64,000 nucleotides of DNA from the NCBI RefSeq assembly GCF_009939005.1, contig NZ_JAACJS010000015.1:808325-872324 (forward strand). The letters run 5' to 3'. The notes below the pieces were generated by a model. It was not told the DNA's origin. It worked only from the letters and a program-made list of their open reading frames with translations, and made no database searches. The DNA comes from Sediminibacterium roseum (lineage in GTDB: Bacteria; Bacteroidota; Bacteroidia; Chitinophagales; Chitinophagaceae). The position numbers were made by a program, and so were the translations under genes. Shown here in pieces: positions 34,506 through 43,741 of this stretch. The first letter of the stretch is position 1; every line of letters begins with the position of its first letter.

Positions 34506-36854
34506 TCATCGAAAGGTGTACCTGAGGCTCAGGCCCGCATACAAAGTGGATCGTGGCCCCGGTGTAAAATATTTCGGCGCAACGCCGCCAACCGGAACGA
34601 GGTTGATCACCACAAACTGTGCATAGGTTGCATTGAAAATATTGTTGTTTCCCCCGAACACATCAAAGCTGAAATGTGATCGTCCCGTTTTGCCAAACTC
34701 TTTTCGGTAACCGGCTTTCAGGTTTACAAGATTATAAGAATCTGCATACACGGTATTATCAAGCGTGATCGGTATCCGGTCTGTAAAAAGATCCGTGGCA
34801 TTCAGATAAAAGCCATCGCCCGCTTCCACATCAAAACCAACATTCAAAATGTTTCTTGCCAGCCCGCTTACATGCAGGTTTGAATAATTGCGCGTGGATG
34901 AATTGTTGTTGTTATCGCTTTTAAGATCCGAGTTCCTGCTTCCGTTGTAGGTGTAAGACATGAACGGCCGCAGGAGCCCGAGGAATTGCTTTTGTTTTGG
35001 TATCAACGCGTAATTGATCGTAAGCTCCGCCCCTGTGAAGTTGACCGACCCCGCATTCACGAACGCAATGTACGCAGGATTGCCCCCTGCTGCGGGGAAG
35101 TTTTGTGTAACGATCTTATCGGTCACGTCCATGTTAAAAAAAGCAAAGTTGAGGTACATCGCGTCTTTGAAAAGACTTGCCTTTGTTCCCACCTCGAACG
35201 TATTGCTGATCTCTGGTTTGATACCCTCGTTCACTTTTCCCGTTTGCGGAATGATGAACTGTGCCGTGCCCGGCTGCGCATAACCCATGCTGTAATTGGA
35301 GTAAACAGAAATGTTCTTACTCACCAGGTGGTTCACTACCCAGCGCGGTGTGACCAGTGGTTTGAAGGTCCTGTATCCCGACTGGTTGATGTAACTGCCG
35401 GCCGTTGCGCGCAGGTCCTCGTTATCATAGGTAATGAAATTCGCGCTGCCGCTGAACACCATCAATGTGTTTTTGGCGATGGTGAGCTCAAGCATGCCGA
35501 ACACGTTCCATTGCAAAGGTTTCAGTTCCTGGTCGGTACGAAGCGTGCCCAATACACCGTTGTTGAGGTTGTATGATTTTTGGTAGATGATGTTCTTATG
35601 AACCTCCATGCCCAGCGTAAACCGCGATGTAACGGTAGGCCCAAGCGTTGGTGTAAAAATAAAAGCCGTGCGCGCGCCGAAACTGCTCTTGTGCGTTTTG
35701 GTAAGGATGGTTGCAACACCTTGACCTATCTCCTGCGTGCCAACAAAAAAAGTTGTTTTGTTGCTCAGCAGCTTATTAAAACTATACTCCTGCGAAACAC
35801 CCATGCGTATGCTCTCCAGCTCGCTGTGCGAGTTGTTGCGCAGGTAGCTGATCTCTGCGCTGTCGGGGTAATTGATCAGGCCGAAACTGTCTACCTGTCC
35901 CGATAGCTGGTCATTCGATTTCGTGTAATAAACAAATGCACTGAGTGTGCTCTTCGCACTGTTGTAGAACGAAGCGTTGAGGTTCCAGAAATCTTTTTTG
36001 GAGGCGCTGTTCATGCGGTAGCCGTCGGTGCGCTGCTGTCCGTAATTGAATATGATGTTCGATTTATCGTTGCCCACACCAACCGACGAGGTGGTCCTGA
36101 AAGTATTGTTCGACCCGGTAAGAAACCATTGGCGTACACTGATACCCTGCGGCGCTTTTTCAGAAACAAAATTTACAACGCCACCAATGCCGGTTCCGTA
36201 TACGCTTGACACGGGCCCGCGGAACACTTCAACGCGGGCGAGCGTTGCAAAATCAATGTCGTCGAGATTCGTGGTGCCGTCTGCTTCTGTTAAAGGGATA
36301 TCGTTGTAATACGCTTTGTAGCCGATGCCGTTGTTGTTGTTCTGGTTGCCATAACCACGAAGTATGATCCGCGCGCCGGTATTGATGTTACGGAACTCCA
36401 TACGCACGCCGGGCAACACATTAAAGCTCTGCTGAAGTTCTACCTGGTTGTTGCGTTGCAGGTCGCGCGTAACAAGATTGGCGATGGATCCCGGGGTATT
36501 GAAGAGGTTTTTGCCATTGTACAAACCCCGCACCTGTATGTAATTGGTCTGGTAATTGAGCGGCTCAAGAAAAATAGTGAACTGTGCGGGGGTAAATTTT
36601 ACAACTACTGTTTTGGGGCCGTAACCTTTTGCGCTAACCTTTACCGTTACCGACTGGTTTTGCTGGAGAGAAAGATTCCATTCGCCTTTGTCGTTTGCGT
36701 AAATGGTATCCCTTTCATCAACCACGATGGAAGCAAACGGTATGGACTGCGCAAAATAAAGGTCTTTTACAACGCAGTTCATCACCGGCAACTGCGCATG
36801 CGCAAAGAGCGCAAAGAGGAAAAACAATAAAACCAACCCGGCCGCTTTCTTCAT
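34506..36854 (-). CDS. TonB-dependent receptor
   Basis: This 782-residue receptor has a signal peptide (MKKAAGLVLLFFLFALFAHAQ), a short carboxypeptidase-like leading domain (about residues 21-110), a plug with ARIILRGYGNQNNNNGIGYKA and VFRGPVSSVYGTGIGGVV, and a barrel ending YAGLSLRYTFR. It resembles iron-complex receptors of the FecA/CirA type. The substrate is unknown. It is the third such receptor within 10 kb, and none has a SusD-like partner. Confidence 0.9.
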   Translation of the reverse strand: MKKAAGLVLLFFLFALFAHAQLPVMNCVVKDLYFAQSIPFASIVVDERDTIYANDKGEWNLSLQQNQSVTVKVSAKGYGPKTVVVKFTPAQFTIFLEPLNYQTNYIQVRGLYNGKNLFNTPGSIANLVTRDLQRNNQVELQQSFNVLPGVRMEFRNINTGARIILRGYGNQNNNNGIGYKAYYNDIPLTEADGTTNLDDIDFATLARVEVFRGPVSSVYGTGIGGVVNFVSEKAPQGISVRQWFLTGSNNTFRTTSSVGVGNDKSNIIFNYGQQRTDGYRMNSASKKDFWNLNASFYNSAKSTLSAFVYYTKSNDQLSGQVDSFGLINYPDSAEISYLRNNSHSELESIRMGVSQEYSFNKLLSNKTTFFVGTQEIGQGVATILTKTHKSSFGARTAFIFTPTLGPTVTSRFTLGMEVHKNIIYQKSYNLNNGVLGTLRTDQELKPLQWNVFGMLELTIAKNTLMVFSGSANFITYDNEDLRATAGSYINQSGYRTFKPLVTPRWVVNHLVSKNISVYSNYSMGYAQPGTAQFIIPQTGKVNEGIKPEISNTFEVGTKASLFKDAMYLNFAFFNMDVTDKIVTQNFPAAGGNPAYIAFVNAGSVNFTGAELTINYALIPKQKQFLGLLRPFMSYTYNGSRNSDLKSDNNNNSSTRNYSNLHVSGLARNILNVGFDVEAGDGFYLNATDLFTDRIPITLDNTVYADSYNLVNLKAGYRKEFGKTGRSHFSFDVFGGNNNIFNATYAQFVVINLVPVGGVAPKYFTPGPRSTLYAGLSLRYTFR

Positions 36855-36912
36855 GTAGCAGTTGCTGTTTCTATAGGCAAAAATATCTCAAAGCAGCTCA
36901 CTTCCACCTTAA

Positions 36913-37956
36913 TTATCGGTTAAGGGGCGCTATACGGGGGCGTAAACGTGCCTGGCTTTTGTTGAAGATGTTCTGCCCGTTCTCCACTCCTTTCCTGATC
37001 TCTTTCTGGCGTTCCACGGGCAAATGGAGTGTGTCTTTGCACTCAACACTGCAACATCCGTTCATTTCCGCCGCGCAGGTTTCGCATTGGATGAAGAGCA
37101 GGTGGCAACCATCGTTCTTACAATTGGTGTGGTCGTCGCAGGGTTTACCGCATTGGTGGCAATGCGCGATCACATCTTCGGTAATGCGCTCGCCGAGCCT
37201 GTCGTCGAACACAAAGTTCTTTCCAATGAATTTTTTATCCAGCGATTGTTCATTCGCTTCCCTGGCGTACTTGATGATGCCCCCTTCGAGGTGAAATACA
37301 TTCTGAAATCCTTTGTGCAGCATATACGCACTCGCTTTCTCGCAGCGGATCCCGCCGGTGCAGTACATGATGATGTTCCTTTCCTCGTTTCCTTTCATCA
37401 TTTCAACAGCCATCGGCAATTGCTCGCGGAACGTATCGGACGGAACCTCAAGCGCATTTACAAAATGCCCTACTTCGTATTCGTAATGGTTGCGCATATC
37501 GATCACCACTGTATCCGGGTCCTTGAGCAATTCATTCATCTGCGCGGCATTCACATATTTTCCTTTGCGTTCCATACTGAAGGCAGGATCATCGATGCCA
37601 TCGGCAACGATCTTGTCGCGCACTTTTATTTTCAGCACCCAGAAGCTTTTCCCGTCGTCGTCAACCGCAATGTTCAACCGCAAACCATTCAGTGGCTCAA
37701 TAGAATACAGGAAAGATCTGAACGCTTCAAACTTTTCTGCAGGCACGCTGATCTGCGCATTGATGCCTTCTTTGGCAACATAGATCCTTCCGAATACCTG
37801 CAAGGCATCCAGGTTCCGGTAAAGAAAATCACGGAACTCTTTTGGGTTCTGGATCGGGAAATACTGGTAAAAACTAATGGTGGTGCGGGAGAACGTTTCT
37901 TCCATCAAACGCTTCTTGAGTTCCTCGTTGGATACCCGGTTGTGTAGTACTGGCAT
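36913..37956 (-). CDS. trhO: tRNA uridine(34) hydroxylase
   Basis: This 347-residue rhodanese-family enzyme makes 5-hydroxyuridine at the wobble position of several tRNAs. The N-terminal acylphosphatase-like domain is followed by a rhodanese domain with the active-site Cys199 in [12 protein letters not shown]. The C-terminal third is Cys-rich ([30 protein letters not shown]), as is usual for the TrhO/YceA family, and probably binds zinc. The length is normal. It is monocistronic. Confidence 0.95.
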   Translation of the reverse strand: MPVLHNRVSNEELKKRLMEETFSRTTISFYQYFPIQNPKEFRDFLYRNLDALQVFGRIYVAKEGINAQISVPAEKFEAFRSFLYSIEPLNGLRLNIAVDDDGKSFWVLKIKVRDKIVADGIDDPAFSMERKGKYVNAAQMNELLKDPDTVVIDMRNHYEYEVGHFVNALEVPSDTFREQLPMAVEMMKGNEERNIIMYCTGGIRCEKASAYMLHKGFQNVFHLEGGIIKYAREANEQSLDKKFIGKNFVFDDRLGERITEDVIAHCHQCGKPCDDHTNCKNDGCHLLFIQCETCAAEMNGCCSVECKDTLHLPVERQKEIRKGVENGQNIFNKSQARLRPRIAPLNR

Positions 37957-38076
37957 TTTGTTTTCATTTCAGACATCAGCGGCTGCCTGCACGCAGCCTG
38001 TGGGCGCGGGCATTTTGCAGTACCGTCAATGTTCCATTAACAACGGAGCCACTTGCAGGGTGGCCGATTTGCGGGG

Positions 38077-38084
38077 CAAAGATA
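38077..38084 (-). promoter_or_regulatory. TAnnTTTG element upstream of trhO
   Basis: TATCTTTG on the minus strand is a perfect -7 element about 120 nt before the trhO start. The intervening leader has a GGCTGC/GCAGCC hairpin. Confidence 0.4.
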
Positions 38085-38093
38085 AGGATTTTA

Positions 38094-40538
38094 CTAAAAA
38101 AGCGGCGCCGCGATCCTTATCCCGCTCGGCCGGCCACCACCCTTCTCAAAGCCCTGCACAAAGTCTACACGCAACACCTTGAGTATGTTTTCCAGTCCCA
38201 CTGAAACTTCTACATAATCCGCGGCTTTGTCAACATGCAATGCATTCACACCGCCCACCAGGAACCAGTTGAGTTTTTTGAAGTATGGGATCTTGTTGGT
38301 GAGCAAACCATTCAGGTGGTACTCCGCGTGTGCCGCGATGTTGAATTTTGAAGTATTACTGTACTTGTAATACGGCGCCAACTGGAAGCTCGCGAGCTCG
38401 CGCGAAGCAAAGATAGTTTGGTTGCCCAGGTAATGAATGTAGTCTGGGATGTAGGTTTTCGCCGCATCAAAAAACCCGCTGAAACCAACGTTGTAGTTGA
38501 ATTTTCCGCCGAGTTTGAGATCGAGTTCATCGCTAACCGTAACGCGCCACTTTGTGTAGTCAACATCGCTTCCCAGCAAACCGTTTACGCCTTTGGTTAC
38601 AAGCGCGCTGATCGTAGGGTACTTTGAACCGATTCCGAATTTGCGGTCGGGCAGTTCTATGTAGTCCATCCCCGGCCTCCATGTTACTCCGAGGCTGAAC
38701 GAGGATGCCTGGTTGCGCACCATATTCGTTGCCGCGATCTCTGTCGGGTAATTGGGTGTGAACGAGCGCCCTTCAAAATCTTTCCATTTCACGGGATCGG
38801 CTAAATTCTCAAGCGGCAGCCTGTCCTGGAACTGGAACGAGGCCGTGAAACTCAACCCGTTCCCTATCGACGATCCATAAGATGCGCGGAAGAAATTTGC
38901 CTCGTAGATCTTCATGTAATTGTATTCATTCAGCAGGGTCTTGATCGTATTGATCCGCGGTGTGATCGATCCTGCATTGTTGAACTGCAGCACCTGTCTT
39001 CCGCCCGAAACATTGATGGTCTGCAAATATTTCTTCCCGAATCCATAACCAACCGAAACAGACGGATTGAGGTGCCCGCTTGTGATGGCATAACGGATAT
39101 CCGGTGTAACCGACAAAAACTTACGCCCCTCGTACCGCCTGCTGTAACGCGGGGAAAAATTAAACACGGCGCCCTCTACCGTATTGTAATTGAGTGTACT
39201 GATCAATGCATCGAAACTGATGAACTCCTTTCTTTTTCTTACGGAATACGACTGTCCCGTGAACAACAATCCGCCAAGGGTTATCTTGTTTCTTTTCCTG
39301 TCGAGCGAATCGAGGTAGCGCGGATCCTTGCGCGCCTGTTCAAGGCTGTCCTTTCTTTTGTAGTCGCGCTGCTCTTCTGCCAGTAGCGGAAGCGGGCGGA
39401 TGCTGTCCCAGTACGCCGATGTCTTCTTATTGGAACTATCGTAAAATTTGATCACGGTATGATCAAAGAATTTCGGTTTGAATGCGGGCTCCATATCGAA
39501 TTTATCGTACACCTGCACAAATGTTCCGAAGAAATCGAAACCGAATAATTTTCCTGCGGGGTAGATCAGCTGGTTCTTGATCACCCATGTTTTTCCGGAT
39601 GGAACATACAACTGTTGTATACGAAGCGTATCAAGGTACTGCATCTGTTGTTCGCGCAGCAGCAACAGGTCAACGCTCTGCAGGCGCCATTCGTCTTCGA
39701 TGATGTTGATGTAACCGCTGAACAACGGCTCGTATGTTCTGCGCGGTATTACTTTGATGCGGCTGATCTCTTTGCCGTTCTCGTAAAAGGTTCCTTCAAA
39801 CTTATACCTGTAAAACGACAATGCGCCGCTTGCGATCGGTGAAATAAAACCACGGGGATTCAAGCCCTCACCCACCGAAATATTGTTCTGGTAAAAGGAA
39901 ATGATCTGCGGATCGCTCAACCCAAAACCACTGCTGCGGCCGCTTACCTTTGTAGAGATCACTTCTACTTTCTGGGTGCCGGGTTCAAGCACAGAATACC
40001 TGGCAACGGTTTCGGAAAGAAAAAGCATTTTGCGTTTGCTTGTATCGCCATCTTCAAAATCTACCTTCTGGCCGAAAAATGTTTTTGGAAAATTGCGCAG
40101 CTGCATCTGCCCTTTGATGTACACCTCGCACTGGAACTTCTTCAATTCTTTCAGGTGCTCCTCCCTTTTTGCGATCGTTTTCCGGATGATCTCATACGCC
40201 GGATCTTCTCCACCGCTTTTTACAACCACATCCTTCAGGTTGTATTGCTGTTGCTCGAGTTCAAAATCGATCAACTCATCGTTCCTTCCCACTTTTATTT
40301 TCTTTTCTTCTGTTTGGTAACCGATAAACTGCGCCACCAGGGTATATTCACCCGCATTCAACTGCAGCGAGTATTGTCCCTTGCTGTTGGCAGATGCCCC
40401 CTGTGTTGTTCCTTTTACCAGGATAGAGGAAAAAGGAAGCAGGTTGCCTTTTTTGTCTTTGATGGTTCCGCTGATGGTAGCGGCATGCACAGAAATAAAA
40501 GCCACGATGGCTGTGGAAAGAGTAAGCAGTTGTTTCAT
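38094..40538 (-). CDS. DUF5686 outer-membrane protein with carboxypeptidase-like domain
   Basis: This 814-residue protein has a signal peptide (MKQLLTLSTAIVAFISVHA), a carboxypeptidase-regulatory-like domain (ISGTIKDKKGNLLPFSSIL, residues 22-105) and a long DUF5686 region. The C-terminal half is rich in alternating strands like an outer-membrane barrel. The protein ends RPSGIRIAAPLF. The family is widespread in Bacteroidota and has no established activity. It may act in surface assembly, which is inference. Confidence 0.85.
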   Translation of the reverse strand: MKQLLTLSTAIVAFISVHAATISGTIKDKKGNLLPFSSILVKGTTQGASANSKGQYSLQLNAGEYTLVAQFIGYQTEEKKIKVGRNDELIDFELEQQQYNLKDVVVKSGGEDPAYEIIRKTIAKREEHLKELKKFQCEVYIKGQMQLRNFPKTFFGQKVDFEDGDTSKRKMLFLSETVARYSVLEPGTQKVEVISTKVSGRSSGFGLSDPQIISFYQNNISVGEGLNPRGFISPIASGALSFYRYKFEGTFYENGKEISRIKVIPRRTYEPLFSGYINIIEDEWRLQSVDLLLLREQQMQYLDTLRIQQLYVPSGKTWVIKNQLIYPAGKLFGFDFFGTFVQVYDKFDMEPAFKPKFFDHTVIKFYDSSNKKTSAYWDSIRPLPLLAEEQRDYKRKDSLEQARKDPRYLDSLDRKRNKITLGGLLFTGQSYSVRKRKEFISFDALISTLNYNTVEGAVFNFSPRYSRRYEGRKFLSVTPDIRYAITSGHLNPSVSVGYGFGKKYLQTINVSGGRQVLQFNNAGSITPRINTIKTLLNEYNYMKIYEANFFRASYGSSIGNGLSFTASFQFQDRLPLENLADPVKWKDFEGRSFTPNYPTEIAATNMVRNQASSFSLGVTWRPGMDYIELPDRKFGIGSKYPTISALVTKGVNGLLGSDVDYTKWRVTVSDELDLKLGGKFNYNVGFSGFFDAAKTYIPDYIHYLGNQTIFASRELASFQLAPYYKYSNTSKFNIAAHAEYHLNGLLTNKIPYFKKLNWFLVGGVNALHVDKAADYVEVSVGLENILKVLRVDFVQGFEKGGGRPSGIRIAAPLF

Positions 40539-40667
40539 TGCGTTAAGGTTGGTACGAAAGTAGACGGTTCTGTTTGTGTTTTGTTACGAACCGCTTTAGG
40601 TTTAACTTATTTGCAACAACTGAATGCGGTTTCCGTGCAAAAAGTTGCCTGGAAAGAAACAGGGCGC

Positions 40668-40702
40668 AAAAAAAGACAGCACCGACTTTAACCAATGCTG
40701 TC
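40668..40702 (-). terminator. Intrinsic terminator after the penicillin-acylase operon
   Basis: GACAGCA (40675-40681) pairs with TGCTGTC (40696-40702). On the minus strand a run of seven T residues follows the stem. Confidence 0.85.
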
Positions 40703-40741
40703 TGCTGTTTCCGTACAATACAATATTTTTTTACGAAGAAC

Positions 40742-41101
40742 TCATCTCCGTCTTGGAGCCCGCTTCAGATAGGTTCCTGTTAAAGCAGCGAAACCGCTGA
40801 TCAGTCCGCCCACGATGGCGGTTACAATGATCAATAAAAGGTACGAATCGTTCTTCAAAAACAACTGCGACACTTTTGTTGACAGGATATGTTCGTTGGC
40901 CGCATCTTTTACAAATGCGAGTATGCCCCACAAAAGGAACAACCCCAGGAAACCGGAGAGAAAGGCACGCCCCGCCCGCTGGTGAATGGCCACCGCTACA
41001 ACCAGTGATGTAACGGCAAAGCTCCACCAGGGCAATTCACCGTAAACGCCAACCACGAAAGCGAGGAATGCTGTTAATAGGATCGCTGAGAACATTTTCA
41101 T
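40742..41101 (-). CDS. Small four-helix membrane protein, function unknown
   Basis: This 119-residue protein has about four hydrophobic helices, with the third (about residues 50-68) and the last separated by a short polar stretch (KDAANEHILSTKVSQLFLKND). The C-terminus is basic (LKRAPRRR). The ATG at 41101 is preferred to a TTG two codons earlier. It begins 11 bp downstream of the penicillin-acylase homologue and is probably co-transcribed. I recognise no named family. Confidence 0.7.
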   Translation of the reverse strand: MKMFSAILLTAFLAFVVGVYGELPWWSFAVTSLVVAVAIHQRAGRAFLSGFLGLFLLWGILAFVKDAANEHILSTKVSQLFLKNDSYLLLIIVTAIVGGLISGFAALTGTYLKRAPRRR

Positions 41102-41112
41102 AAACAATCAAT

Positions 41113-43578
41113 TTAGCTGTTGGTAAAACGCATGTGCCATTTAATCTTTTCATTCTTTGCTGCTTCCTCTTTCTTCAGGAAAAGGATGCGGTAATATTTT
41201 CCTGCGGCCCATGCATCCACGAAAGTGTCTGCATATTTACTGCCGGGGTTTCCGCTTTGTCCGCCGGGATAAACGCCATATGCCTCAATTTCATCCGTTA
41301 AATGAACGATCATGCGCCAGCTCGGGCCGTGCGCCTCTTTTGTTGCATTTACCATATGCTCCCCGCCACCGATGGGCAAATGCAACCTGCTCAGTGCAGG
41401 GATCTTTAAAAGATGGTTCACGCGCGTGTCTTTGTATTTTGCCCACGCAAGGTTGCCTTTACCGTCTGTTTCCTTCAGGTAGGCCGTGGCTTTGCGGCAC
41501 GCCGTCATTACAACATCCCGTATGGTTTCTTTTTGCGGCGTGTTGATGTTGTCGATAAACTTCCAGCTTGTATCGCCCCGCAACAAACGCTCGAGCAACA
41601 CAGGCGCATCGGGTTTGGGAAGTGGCAATGCCGATTTTGCAAATTCATCGTTGTAGACCTCTTTTTCAAGGCTGTCCCACATCGCTTTAAAAACGGTTGC
41701 GCCTTTTTCCGGAGCGTCTCCGCGGAGGTTCCAGTCAACCAGTATGCTTACGTATTTTTTTTCGTCGCTGTTCAGTTTGGTTTCATCAAGGTATTTGAGG
41801 AAAACGGGGCGGGCCATTTCTGCGAACGAATTGTAATTGTCCATTTGAAGTTGTTGCATGTCTTCCGGTGTAATATCATTCATCCTTTCCAGCGCTCGGT
41901 TGATGGTTAACCCGCGGTATACGGGAAATGCGCTTGCCATCCCGAGGTAATAAGGGTAAGTGGAATCGGTCGACATCTGGTTTGCGCTGCTTACAAAACC
42001 GCGCGCCGGGTTTTTCGCCATGGGGTTCTCATCAACCGGGATCATTCCCTGCCACATGAAAGCGCTGTCGGTTCCCGGCATCACAAAATCTCCCTGTCTT
42101 TTCCATCGCGCAACAAAGGCGCCCTGCTGCTTGATCGCGATATCGCCGGTTTTGGATGCGAATGCGAAGTTTTGCCCGGGGCAGGTCCAGCCGTCGATTG
42201 CCGACATATAATCGTCAAAATTTTTTGCGCGGTTGAGTTTGTAAAATGTCTGTAGGCCTGTGCCCGCCTGTTGCGCCGTCCATTTTATGGCGAGGTACCT
42301 GCCGGTGGTGCTTGTGGTGGAATTGTGGTTGTCGTAGATCACGGGGCCAAAAACGGTCATGGCTATGTTTTCAACAGAATCGCCGCCGCCCCTTACTTTG
42401 ATCACTTCTTTGCGGTGTTCGGCTTTGACCCATTGGCCGTTGAACATGTATTCAGACATCGATGCGTCCTTGAACTGCACATCGTAGTAATCGATCACAT
42501 CTCTTCCCGCGTTGGTAACGCCCCATGCGATGCTGTCGTTAAAACCGATGATCACCGAAGGCGAGCCCGGGAAACTTGCGCCGTAGGTATTGTGCGTTGG
42601 TGTGGAGATCTGCACTTCGTACCAGAGCGATGGAAGGTTAAGCCCCAGGTGCGGATCGTTGCAAAGAATGGGCCTGCCGCTTTTTGTTTTTGTACCGGCA
42701 ACCACCCAGTTGTTGCTTCCATTGTCTTTATCGGGCGCGGTCGTATTCATTGCCGTTGCGCCCGGCCTGTTGGTGTGGTAGTACAACGAATCCACCTGTT
42801 TTGGCGCAACCGGAACGATGCCCGGTTTGGCATACGATGTTCCTTTCGGAATGATGGGGTCAAGCGAATCCTGCACATTGGTAAAGAGCTGGTCAAAATC
42901 ATCGTAACCAAAATAGTTGCGCGCATTGGTCATCTGGAGATCCGTTGTGGCGCCGCGGCCGCTGAGGTCGTACGACATAAACATCAGGAACAGGTATGTT
43001 TTAAACGGCGTCCATTCTTCGGGTTTGTAATCGAGTAATTTGTATTCGAAAGGGATGTCCTGCGGTTTCAGCGACCTGATGTAAGCGTTCACCCCTTGCG
43101 CATAGGCATCCACGGTGGCTTTCATCTCCGGGTTCTTATCCATTGCAGCCATGGTCTGTTCAGCGCCGTATACCATGCCCAATCTTCTGAACATGCGGTC
43201 GATCGCTATTTTATCCGGTCCCAATACCTCGCACAACCTGCCTGCTGCGGCCCTTGTCTGGAACTCCATTTGCCAGAGACGGAACTTTGCATGCAGAAAT
43301 CCCTGAACATAATAGGCATCGAGATCATTGTCGGCGTAAATATGCGGAACCAGGCGCTCATCCATAAACACATCCACTTTGCCCTTGAGCCCGGCCAGTT
43401 TTACATCGGCATCAAAAACAGTGTTGACAGGCTCGGCGTTTTGCCAGAAACCGCTCTGCGGCGACAAAAAATAGCCCAGTCGCGGCGATTTAGAGCCGCC
43501 CAGCGGCAGTTGCATATTAAGCGCCGTAACCAACCCGGCCGTAACCAGCGCGGAGATCAGGAAGGGGAGAATCCTCAT
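41113..43578 (-). CDS. Penicillin acylase family N-terminal-nucleophile hydrolase
   Basis: This 821-residue precursor has a signal anchor (residues 1-25), an alpha-chain region, then the autocleavage site before Ser288 in DNGSNNWVVAGTKT, which becomes the catalytic N-terminus of the beta chain. NDPHLGLNLPSLWYEV follows the Ser as in all family members. Such enzymes cleave amide bonds of beta-lactams, acyl-homoserine lactones or acyl-amino acids, and AHL quorum quenching is a common activity. Which one applies here is not readable. It heads a two-gene unit. Confidence 0.92.
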   Translation of the reverse strand: MRILPFLISALVTAGLVTALNMQLPLGGSKSPRLGYFLSPQSGFWQNAEPVNTVFDADVKLAGLKGKVDVFMDERLVPHIYADNDLDAYYVQGFLHAKFRLWQMEFQTRAAAGRLCEVLGPDKIAIDRMFRRLGMVYGAEQTMAAMDKNPEMKATVDAYAQGVNAYIRSLKPQDIPFEYKLLDYKPEEWTPFKTYLFLMFMSYDLSGRGATTDLQMTNARNYFGYDDFDQLFTNVQDSLDPIIPKGTSYAKPGIVPVAPKQVDSLYYHTNRPGATAMNTTAPDKDNGSNNWVVAGTKTKSGRPILCNDPHLGLNLPSLWYEVQISTPTHNTYGASFPGSPSVIIGFNDSIAWGVTNAGRDVIDYYDVQFKDASMSEYMFNGQWVKAEHRKEVIKVRGGGDSVENIAMTVFGPVIYDNHNSTTSTTGRYLAIKWTAQQAGTGLQTFYKLNRAKNFDDYMSAIDGWTCPGQNFAFASKTGDIAIKQQGAFVARWKRQGDFVMPGTDSAFMWQGMIPVDENPMAKNPARGFVSSANQMSTDSTYPYYLGMASAFPVYRGLTINRALERMNDITPEDMQQLQMDNYNSFAEMARPVFLKYLDETKLNSDEKKYVSILVDWNLRGDAPEKGATVFKAMWDSLEKEVYNDEFAKSALPLPKPDAPVLLERLLRGDTSWKFIDNINTPQKETIRDVVMTACRKATAYLKETDGKGNLAWAKYKDTRVNHLLKIPALSRLHLPIGGGEHMVNATKEAHGPSWRMIVHLTDEIEAYGVYPGGQSGNPGSKYADTFVDAWAAGKYYRILFLKKEEAAKNEKIKWHMRFTNS

Positions 43579-43726
43579 GGCAATGTTTTAGGTGATGAAA
43601 GTAGGATTTTTTTAGCAGCGGGCTACGGGCCGCGGGTCATGCCTGCTTTATTTTTTCGCCTGTGGTACAATGGGTGCCTCAATGATCCGTGGCCGCCGCC
43701 CACCTCCGAAAACCGGGCTTTTTCAG

Positions 43727-43734
43727 TAATTTTG
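43727..43734 (+). promoter_or_regulatory. ispH promoter element near the start codon
   Basis: TAATTTTG is a perfect -7 element followed seven bases later by the ispH ATG. The 12-mer TAATTTTGCGGC is identical to the one before purC. Confidence 0.45.
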
Positions 43735-43741
43735 CGGCCTG

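Noticed and set aside
37024..37947. A 307-residue frame opposite trhO
   Set aside because: It is a shadow of trhO, which has all active-site residues. It has no independent support.
42271..43038. A 255-residue frame opposite the penicillin acylase gene
   Set aside because: It is antisense to a conserved region around the catalytic Ser and has no plausible start signal.
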